DNA from: Phallusia fumigata
Lineage: Eukaryota; Chordata; Ascidiacea; Phlebobranchia; Ascidiidae
Direction of reading: 5' to 3'
DNA: 20,303 nucleotides
NCBI GenBank assembly: GCA_008931825.1
Contig: QXVZ01005555.1
Coordinates: 1-20,303 of the forward strand
Each line of letters opens with the position of its first letter. The stretch's first letter is position 1. Shown here one piece after another: positions 16,701-20,303 of the stretch. The notes under the pieces were generated by a model. That model did no database searches and was not told where the DNA came from. It saw only the letters and a list, made by a program, of their open reading frames with translations. The translations under genes and the position numbers were made by a program.

Positions 16701-18995
16701 AGATAGGGACTCTGTTGGCTAATATGCAATATTAACAGTAATCTAAATCATGTAGATAAACATAAAATAAAACTACCTGATAGCTGAGGAAAAGAGGCAA
16801 TACACAATAATTCTTACAATTCTTTGGGAATTGGAACTTTGCAAATCACTAACGCAGAAGTCTTTTTTAATAGTACATCACAGTTTAAGCTAAATTAAAG
16901 CAATGAAGGCAACACAAGGCTGTATTTAATTCCTAAATCTGCCATCCAGCATTTATTCTAATCTACAACTCCGGCATACTGATATGTATGTCATTGCTGG
17001 CCTACGAACGACATAAACCAAAACAAAACTGCTCTTGCAAGCACCTCTGTGCAAATTAGGCTGCTATCAGGGGTTTAAATGTATCCCACCATTGGGTAGA
17101 TTTTTTAACCCTAAACTTTACTGTAGTTGTATGTTTAGAGATTGGCTCATTTTGGCAAATTGCCACATAGAGAAAAAGAAATTAAACTGAGAGAGAGAAA
17201 AAGAAATTAAACTTTTTAGGAAGATATTACACAACAAACAAACAGAAAACATNCAGCTCAAAACCTTGACTGCCATCAGTAAAAAAAGCACCCAGTTGGC
17301 TCAAATTAAAAGCAGATTCTGAAAATAAAACAAAAAACCAAACATGCAAAATTATAAACCAAAAAATCGAAATGGTGGAAAGCAAAAGGAACAAAACAGT
17401 TTAAATCATTCAAAAAAATGATGAAAAACAGTGAACATTTTTGAAAAAAAAACATTTGCAATCACTTTGCCTTGTGAAATATATTTGCTAACTATCAAAA
17501 ATTATATTTAGTAAAATGTTTTCATAAATAAAATTATAAACCTTGTTTATCCCTCTTCACAATGTAGATAAGTGTGGATTTTTTGTTTTTCACCAGCGGC
17601 ATGATATCGTCCCCATCTTGAGGGATATAAGGTTTGCATGGACCAGCATCAACATCATCCGGGGGACATTGGATTAACAGGCAGTTCTAAAAAGGGTCAA
17701 GCTTAAATCACTTTCTGGCAGCAATAACACATAAGCTGTTAAACTTTTTCTTTTTTTTAAATTTTTTTTCAAAAGAATCTAAATTTGCACGGACGATGAT
17801 AACAGCGTTTAAAATGTTTTACACACAAGTACTGGCTTGTATGTTTTTACTGAGACATCTAAACTTGGTTGAATAATAATTTGCTTCTTAACAAAAACAA
17901 GTTGAGATTAAACAACACCAACTTCCTTTTCAATCAGATGCAAAAGCAGTGATGATATTGTTTTAACACATTGCTATAGAAGGCACAGCATCTTTTGTTT
18001 GCGCTGTTGGATTTATACAACATCTTGTTTAGGAAATGGCCTAAAAGGCACAACATTGCTTTTTTATACATGTATGCACCTTATCTTCAGGAACGAAAGT
18101 TGCCACATCGCAAGTTCTGTTGTCTTGATGAACATTACAGCAAAATTGAGCACAGTCTTCTACTGTGTTAGCATCGATTAATGCCATGTCATCAGGATCG
18201 ATAGGCCCGATAACTTGCAACTCATTTTCAGACTGTGAGTATGTGGAGCAATCACCTATATATAAATGACAGGATTTTTGCAAAACTAGATTTAAGGACA
18301 TGTGGTAACTCAGTGTGATTCAACTTTATTTCGTTGCAGGCCACAACAAAGTGTTGGTTTTTATTAACCAACCCAAAAACTAAATAACAAGATACCAAAA
18401 AAAAATATTTAATGGTGAACAGCCTATTATAATACAAGCAACGCTTTGGATTTAATGGATTACACAGATGCTATTTAAAACATTTAATATAATGAAACAA
18501 AACATGGTTATCAGACTAAAAACTCTGAGTTACAATCCAAAACAATAAATTGCGGGCCTATGCTTGCACCTAGCTGTGTTAACTTAGCAACACTTGCGTT
18601 CACATAAAATCTGAATTGTACAATTGGATGCCCTTTCAATCTTAGTGTTAAAAACAGTAAGAAACAAAGCTTTTAAAATAGTTGCAGAACAGCACTCGTT
18701 AGCATTAAAAATGCTTTGACAAAAATTGCGGAATAAAATTTCCGATGACATAAATCAAGTCAATATGGCACAATAAATATGCAAACCTTTTCTATGCTTT
18801 TAAAAGAAATTTGTCCAGATAAAAATAAGCAAACCTAGTCATTACTTTATTCTTAATCTTAAAATAGCTTTGTCATAGATAGTTAAGATTTTTATCAGCA
18901 CAAAAAAACAATATACCTATTTGTTGAATTTGTTGGCTTGTAAAAGTCAAAGCGCACACAAGAAAGTAAAAAAATCCAAACAAATATCGGTACAT
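7433..18995 (-). CDS. KIAA0319L: KIAA0319/KIAA0319L-like PKD-repeat type I membrane protein, fourteen exons readable, three gaps
   Basis: Reading right to left: signal peptide, MANEC/MANSC domain with seven cysteines, Thr-rich stalk, PKD1 to PKD5 pieces, membrane-proximal domain and cytoplasmic tail. This is the domain order of vertebrate KIAA0319 and KIAA0319L. Motif matches run throughout: YEWRPIDHP (PKD1), STDDVGIVSYHWE (PKD2), NPPIANAGPNQ (PKD3), QPPVAIAGSDVTITLP and FRWTRDRDSPA (PKD5). Vertebrate members are dyslexia-associated plasma-membrane and endosomal glycoproteins, and KIAA0319L is also the host receptor used by adeno-associated virus. Exon phases agree at every junction except two, where coding sequence is missing; an N lies in both intervals. 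A third N falls where the Cys-rich and transmembrane segments should be. The gene is probably whole in the organism and incomplete only in this assembly. It looks like the single precursor of the two vertebrate paralogs, which is an inference. Confidence 0.93.
7758..7758. other. Single N in the interval missing Cys-rich and transmembrane exon(s)
   Basis: Exons 13 and 14 are phase-compatible, but no Cys-rich motif or membrane helix can be read from 7744 to 8155. The N lies 15 bases upstream of exon 14, inside its acceptor tract. The lost coding length should be a multiple of three. Confidence 0.65.
8156..8292 (-). CDS. KIAA0319L: KIAA0319-like exon 13: membrane-proximal region, continued
   Basis: Acceptor GTTTTTTTTGCAG, phase 2 in; donor GTAAGT, phase 1 out. 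LVVLFYVQRQKGEFVNALEM then VETLNKKIKSDIDF aligns with vertebrate MVFFVQNEPP...AAMLKSELRKQKADFL. The next expected block (six-Cys motif, then membrane helix) is not in the assembly. Confidence 0.85.
8438..8583 (-). CDS. KIAA0319L: KIAA0319-like exon 12: membrane-proximal region
   Basis: Acceptor GCAAACCCACAG, phase 0 in; donor GTAAGA, phase 2 out. Encodes VELHLDQTPETFTESLKSNL then LKVLLSLVEEDHVIVQ. The vertebrate counterpart is VEIILDINVSQLTERLKGMF...LLGVLDSDIIVQK. Confidence 0.88.
8793..8951 (-). CDS. KIAA0319L: KIAA0319-like exon 11: PKD5 second half
   Basis: Acceptor TTTCTCCGTACAG and donor GTAAGT, phase 0 at both ends. RIFNHSDEQPILVVEGLEPG then YIFHLTVTNVRG aligns with vertebrate PKD5 VLNHSDHHPILFLSNLVEGTYTFHLKVTDAKG. 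The shared NHSD and HPIL-like words are diagnostic of this family. Confidence 0.92.
8952..10439 (-). other. Intron between exons 10 and 11 (left of the foldback element)
   Basis: About 1.8 kb of intron in total (8952-10736). It holds several short ORFs on the minus strand, the longest at 9551-9886 (111 codons, low complexity, no motif), which I regard as chance. Confidence 0.5.
9308..9323 (+). promoter_or_regulatory. DR4-type direct repeat GGGTCA-n4-GGGTCA
   Basis: Two GGGTCA half-sites separated by ACTG in the intron between exons 10 and 11. The arrangement fits a nuclear-receptor DR4 element. Motif evidence only, and chance is likely. Confidence 0.15.
10440..10566. mobile_element. MITE/foldback family B, about 127 bp
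   Basis: Ends GAAGATAC and GTATCTTC are perfect inverted repeats. The arms continue inward with TTGTGTGTAAAACAT and its complement ATGTTTTACACACAA, then CGACAAA against TTTGTCG. Overall the arms are imperfect and about 50 bases long, around a short loop. Confidence 0.7.
10737..10882 (-). CDS. KIAA0319L: KIAA0319-like exon 10: PKD5 first half
   Basis: Acceptor TTTCCTGCTTAG, phase 1 in; donor GTAAGC, phase 0 out. QPPVAIAGSDVTITLPDDVA, then STDDYGIASFRWTRDRDSPA, matches vertebrate PKD5 PPIAKITGNVVITLP...SSDDKGIVSYLWTRDEGSPA. Confidence 0.92.
11115..11229. mobile_element. MITE family A, intact copy, 115 bp
   Basis: Terminal inverted repeats of 32 bases (11115-11146 and 11198-11229) agree at 30 positions. 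The left arm starts TTAATTAAAAACATAACTGC. The outermost bases contain TTAA at both ends, so a TTAA or TA target site is possible. Too short to code. It lies in the intron between PKD exons 9 and 10. A related, inverted copy sits upstream of the golgin gene. Confidence 0.85.
11513..11664 (-). CDS. KIAA0319L: KIAA0319-like exon 9: PKD4 end
   Basis: Acceptor CTTATTTGTAG, donor GTGCGT (phase 1 out). In the frame needing two incoming bases it reads NAAQTTVTGLDIPGDYVYEL then TVSDEEGETDTDKITITVKK. This matches vertebrate PKD4 VATVTGLQVGTYVFTLTVKD. The other two frames are closed, so the incoming phase is certain. Confidence 0.88.
11703..11703. other. Single N in the interval missing PKD3/PKD4 exon(s)
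   Basis: Exon 8 ends in phase 0 but exon 9 needs two incoming bases. PKD3 second half and PKD4 first half are not found anywhere between 13034 and 11665, and this N lies 38 bases upstream of exon 9. Confidence 0.75.
12134..12440 (+). mobile_element. tRNA-derived SINE remnant (plus)
   Basis: Head TAAGCTCAGTTGGTC (12136-12150) is one insertion away from a tRNA box A (TAGCTCAGTTGGT). Downstream, TTGTGCCTCTGGACAATATG and TTTACCAGCAAATG (12259-12292) resemble the same SINE body as the minus-strand copy. GGTTCAAATCT at 12424 is box-B-like but lies too far away to belong to the same tRNA head. Confidence 0.4.
12700..12900 (-). mobile_element. tRNA-derived SINE remnant (minus)
   Basis: Minus strand from 12900: a tRNA-like head with box A-type CTAAGTGGTTGG and box B-like GTGGGTTTTAGTTCCAAC. 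The words TTGTATCCCTCTGAACAAGA and CAACATTGCTCC follow. These resemble the TGTCCTTGGGCAAG...ATTGCTCC body that I recall from many marine-invertebrate SINEs. The far boundary is unclear and the copy is degraded. Confidence 0.5.
13035..13198 (-). CDS. KIAA0319L: KIAA0319-like exon 8: PKD3 first half
   Basis: Acceptor CTTCCTTTTCCAG, phase 1 in; donor GTGTGT, phase 0 out. Encodes IDNPPIANAGPNQKIDFPQS and TDDWGIVAYKWAVDASSENQ, matching vertebrate PKD3 PPVANAGPNQVITLPQ and STDDHGITSYEWSL. Confidence 0.9.
13560..13648 (-). mobile_element. hAT-type terminal fragment (CAGTGGTTCCCAATT end)
   Basis: Read on the minus strand it starts CAGTGGTTCCCAATTAATTT and includes GGTCATGCC further in, resembling hAT non-autonomous termini. 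The opposite end is not seen. Confidence 0.4.
13706..13814 (-). CDS. KIAA0319L: KIAA0319-like exon 7: PKD2 end
   Basis: Acceptor TTTTTTTTGTAG, phase 0 in; donor GTAAGT, phase 1 out. VLQLKGLQVGNYTIELTVTD then TDGATDSTQATVFVNK is the classic last half of a PKD domain (vertebrate LKLSKLVPGNYTFSLTVVDSDGATNST). Confidence 0.9.
13975..14312. mobile_element. Non-autonomous hAT-like element, about 338 bp
   Basis: Left end CAGCGGTGTGCAACCTGCG and right end, read on the minus strand, CAGGGGTGTGTAACCTATTT form terminal inverted repeats. Flanking 8-mers GTTTAGAA (13967-13974) and ATTTACAA (14313-14320) match at six of eight positions, as expected for an aged 8-bp hAT target duplication. The inside is rich in GCGGCC-like words near the left end, common in hAT non-autonomous elements. 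It has no transposase ORF. Confidence 0.6.
14533..14593 (-). mobile_element. hAT-type terminal fragment (CAGTGGTTCCCCAAC end)
   Basis: On the minus strand it begins CAGTGGTTCCCCAACTTACG, a typical non-autonomous hAT terminus (CAGTGGTTCCCAAC type). The other end is not identified, so the inner boundary is arbitrary. Confidence 0.4.
14614..14714 (-). CDS. KIAA0319L: KIAA0319-like exon 6: PKD2 middle
   Basis: Acceptor GTGAATTTCAG, needs one incoming base; donor GTAAGC, phase 0. Encodes STDDVGIVSYHWEPVQAP and on to LSGEK, matching vertebrate PKD2 STDDDKIVQYHWEELKGP. The first half of the domain is missing upstream. Confidence 0.88.
14811..14965. mobile_element. Foldback element built of AAGCGT inverted motifs
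   Basis: Outer arms TAAGCGTGTT (14822-14831) and AACACGCTTA (14935-14944) are inverted. Inside, GCGTATTGG (14887-14895) and CCAATACGC (14909-14917) form a perfect 9-bp stem next to the palindrome GGAGATCTCC (14894-14903). Probably a foldback or MITE-like remnant. Boundaries are approximate and no family is recognised. Confidence 0.45.
15107..15107. other. Single N in the interval missing a PKD1/PKD2 exon
   Basis: Exon 5 ends in phase 0 but exon 6 needs one incoming base, so at least one exon is absent between 15206 and 14715. It should hold the last strand of PKD1 and the first half of PKD2. No such frame is visible and the N lies inside. Confidence 0.7.
15207..15331 (-). CDS. KIAA0319L: KIAA0319-like exon 5: PKD1 core
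   Basis: Acceptor TTGTCTCAACAG, phase 1 in; GTAAGC donor, phase 0 out. Contains NGYDYEWRPIDHPTDFNGDL and SGLIAGKYTFN, aligning with the vertebrate PKD1 YDWQLITHP...LTPGLYEF. The final strand of PKD1 would be in the next exon, which is not found. Confidence 0.88.
15732..15900 (+). mobile_element. hAT-like terminal fragment related to 13975-14312
   Basis: Starts CAGGGGTGTACAACATGTGG, close to the terminal repeat of the element at 13975-14312, with TTTGCCCGCTTGCA further in. No matching right end was found, so the right boundary is arbitrary. Confidence 0.4.
16031..16303 (-). CDS. KIAA0319L: KIAA0319-like exon 4: Thr-rich mucin-like stalk and start of PKD1
   Basis: Acceptor CCATTAACAG and donor GTAAAG, phase 1 at both ends. 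The first 55-60 residues are mostly Thr with Ala, Lys and Pro (for example ATTTTPAATTTTAK), encoded by an ACN trinucleotide-like run. This is a likely O-glycosylated stalk where the vertebrate proteins have a Ser/Thr/Pro-rich linker. The rest, IKVIHVTVEGDTNITLP then VVLKAVADGTPEQ, matches the first PKD domain strands (vertebrate ITLP...VQLNAYV). Confidence 0.88.
16138..16285. repeat. Coding trinucleotide-like tract (plus-strand GTT/GTA runs)
   Basis: Runs of GTT and related triplets on the plus strand read as ACN (Thr) codons on the minus strand, with the third base varying. Likely to vary in length between alleles. Confidence 0.7.
16304..17541 (-). other. Intron between exons 3 and 4
   Basis: About 1.24 kb with matching phase 1 at both ends, so no lost exon is required despite the N at 17253. 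Contains a near-tandem 20-bp direct repeat (AGAGAAAAAGAAATTAAACT, at about 17170 and 17194). Confidence 0.6.
17253..17253. other. Single N within the exon 3/4 intron
   Basis: The flanking exons are phase-compatible and the domain order is continuous here, so no coding loss is implied. Confidence 0.6.
17542..17686 (-). CDS. KIAA0319L: KIAA0319-like exon 3: end of MANEC domain
   Basis: Phase 0 entry after TTTTTAG. NCLLIQC supplies the last two domain cysteines, making seven in total as in the vertebrate proteins. One further Cys is present (GPCKPY). The last part, MPLVKNKKSTLIYIVKR, resembles the MLVFLKK step after the vertebrate domain. It ends in phase 1 at a weaker donor, GTTTAT. Confidence 0.8.
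17811..17842. mobile_element. MITE family B terminal fragment
   Basis: AAAATGTTTTACACACAAGT followed by ACTGGCTTGTAT matches the right arm of the foldback at 10440-10566 (TATGTTTTACACACAAGTGATGACTTGTAT, broken here by substitutions). It lies in the intron between exons 2 and 3. Confidence 0.55.
18080..18255 (-). CDS. KIAA0319L: KIAA0319-like exon 2: MANEC/MANSC domain, first part
   Basis: Starts after a TATATATAG acceptor in phase 1 and codes for 58 residues to a GTGCAT donor in phase 0. Five cysteines (DCS, EDC, FCC, RTC) fall in the pattern C, C, CC, C seen in the MANEC domain of KIAA0319L. Confidence 0.85.
18256..18916 (-). other. Intron 1 of KIAA0319-like gene
   Basis: About 660 bases between the signal-peptide and MANEC exons, phase 1. 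AT-rich; nothing else recognised. Confidence 0.6.
18917..18995 (-). CDS. KIAA0319L: KIAA0319-like exon 1: signal peptide
   Basis: ATG at 18995 opens MYRYLFGFFYFLVCALTF and then TSQQIQQI. A short basic start and a hydrophobic core of about 14 residues make a classic secretory signal, with cleavage likely after the TFTS region. The exon ends with one base of a Gly codon at a GTATAT donor (phase 1). Confidence 0.8.
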
Positions 18996-19568
18996 TCTTG
19001 AATTTCTTCTTCCAAGAGCGAAACTCGACGACAAAAACACAAAGTTTATCCGGTACCAATTTCTTCACATTAAACAGATAGACAGCGCTGATATCAGAAC
19101 TAATATTTCAAGACATAAATGTAGAAGTACTTTTTACATCACATGCTACAACAACGTTTACATTTGTTGCATCAACGAATGACATCACAATAACATCTGA
19201 TCGCGGATAGAAATCGTATGCGTTTATGATTTTTATAAAATTTCAATTTTTCTTGAAGCAAAAGAATTCTTTTCAGCAAAACTTTATTTTTTCAGAAATT
19301 TTTGGTTTTAAACAAAAATTTCACTGAAAAAAACAAGTACCATAACTCAAAAACAAAAATGTTTTTGTAAGATTTCCAAATATAGTGTACAAAAAGACAA
19401 ATAATTTTTGCCCAGCAAAGCACCATGACTTTCGCTAAGTATTTAGGCATATAGATAGCTTAATCTATTGCGATGGATGTTCCCAAGCATGTCGATCGAC
19501 AAGGTTAGAGGTTTATCTGACATACAAATTGTTGAAAAATACCGCCTGAAGGAAAACGACATGTTGCA
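18996..19568. promoter_or_regulatory. Shared 5' region between two divergent genes
   Basis: Contains the upstream region of the minus-strand KIAA0319-like gene and that of the plus-strand gene at 19638. A minus-strand TATAAAA at about 19230-19236 could serve the former. No coding frame seen. Start codons are about 640 bases apart. Confidence 0.4.
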
Positions 19569-19577
19569 TATAAATAG
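19569..19577 (+). promoter_or_regulatory. TATA box of the right-edge gene
   Basis: TATAAATAG lies 61 bases before the ATG at 19638, a plausible distance for a short 5'UTR. Confidence 0.5.
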
Positions 19578-19637
19578 ACGCACACGGGCACTTTTAAAGA
19601 AAATTTTAATTTGGAGTCAAACGTGCCCGGTGTGAAA

Positions 19638-19951
19638 ATGAACTTCCGTCATTTGATGTGTCCTCATGGGCTATATGTTTTGCTTCTGATTGGGTTTATG
19701 ATATTTCCATTAAGCGCTGAAGGTTCTTCTGGTGAAACAAGCATTCTAAGACCGAGATGCGAAAACTTACTGACGAATCTAACCAAGGGTGCTTGGGTTT
19801 CCTTGTCCTGGCCTTTTCTGAGATCTGGACAAACAGCAGCTGAATATACCGAGCAGGGATCTAAACTTGACGCTGAAAGGCAAACGTTCTGGTTGCGCGC
19901 CGGATTTCCCGCCAACAACTTCAAAAGCAGCAAGCACTGCGGATTTAGAAG
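19638..19951 (+). CDS. First coding exon of a secreted or membrane-anchored protein, partial
   Basis: ATG at 19638, 61 bases after a TATA box, opens 104 codons plus two bases, up to the donor GTGAGA (in frame the donor itself reads as a stop). The start MNFRHLMCPHG is followed by a strongly hydrophobic run, LYVLLLIGFMIFPLSA: a signal anchor or cleavable signal. The lumenal part has CENLLTNLTKGAWV, with one N-glycosylation sequon (NLT), and later NNFKSSKHCGFR. A Cys, Leu-Leu, Gly-x-Trp-Val arrangement after a signal anchor recalls the N-terminal part of Golgi PC-esterase/SGNH-type or glycan-modifying enzymes. That is a weak inference and I do not recognise the gene. The remaining exons lie beyond the window. 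Confidence 0.6.
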
Positions 19952-20303
19952 GTGAGACCAACTCAATACTATGGAATTATACACTGGTTTTGTTCAAAAC
20001 CCCCTGATATAAACATGGCATTTATAGTGAATTTGTGTCTAATAATGTACATTTCGTGCTGCATTTCCTCGGTGACGAAACAACGCCCGAATAGTATCAT
20101 TTTATATTTGATTCTTTGGATTTTTTTAAATTTGATGATTTTAAGTTATAAACCTGTCGGAACTGTTGACTTCAGCGAACTACAAATATTGCGATTACAA
20201 CTTCTTAGAAAAGCAAGCCAGATGTTAGTTTGCAGTTGGCGCCACGGCGCTCGGTTCTGTTTGCCCCTACAAGTTAATTCGGTGGCATTACATTTCAACT
20301 ATT
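19952..20303 (+). other. Intron 1 of the right-edge gene (to window end)
   Basis: Begins GTGAGA. AT-rich with no second exon recognised before the window ends. Confidence 0.45.

Noticed and set aside
1-20303. CRISPR array, operon or phage-type system
   Set aside because: No regular spacer-repeat array and no bacterial gene layout. The splice structure is clearly that of an animal genome.

Overview
The window is animal nuclear DNA: AT-rich, with short coding exons flanked by canonical GT/AG introns and no bacterial-style operons. The two recognisable genes are a golgin-like gene and an ortholog of vertebrate KIAA0319/KIAA0319L. Together with compact introns and hAT, MITE and tRNA-SINE debris, they suggest an invertebrate deuterostome, most plausibly an ascidian tunicate such as Ciona. 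The species is an inference.

Left part (1-4770): the 5' end of a coiled-coil, giantin-like golgin gene on the minus strand. Four coding exons (92-1, 975-859, 1306-1181, 1711-1613) splice in phase 0 and run off the left edge. A block of about 2.05 kb carrying exons 1-3 and the 5' flank is present twice in tandem (634-2693 and 2695-4747). A single N at 2694 marks the joint, so this is either a real exon duplication or two haplotypes laid end to end. An unassigned open block follows at about 4630-5090.

Middle (5090-7200): mostly gene-free. It holds two palindromic transcription-factor-type motifs and a possible tiny spliced plus-strand ORF (6482-6769).

Main gene (18995-7433, minus): a KIAA0319-like type I membrane protein. 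Fourteen coding exons can be read: signal peptide, seven-cysteine MANEC/MANSC domain, Thr-rich mucin-like stalk, parts of five PKD domains, a membrane-proximal region, and a cytoplasmic tail with an acidic-dileucine motif. Three pieces are absent: the first half of PKD2, PKD3 second half plus PKD4 first half, and the Cys-rich plus transmembrane segment. Each absence falls in an interval holding a lone N (15107, 11703, 7758). Intron phases are also incompatible across the first two. The gene is therefore probably intact in the organism and broken only by assembly gaps. Its introns carry two MITE or foldback families, hAT-type non-autonomous ends, another foldback element and two tRNA-derived SINE remnants.

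Right edge (19569-20303, plus): a divergent gene starts with a TATA box and a first coding exon encoding a signal anchor or signal peptide. It continues past the window. Its start codon lies about 640 bp from that of the KIAA0319-like gene, so the two probably share a promoter region.
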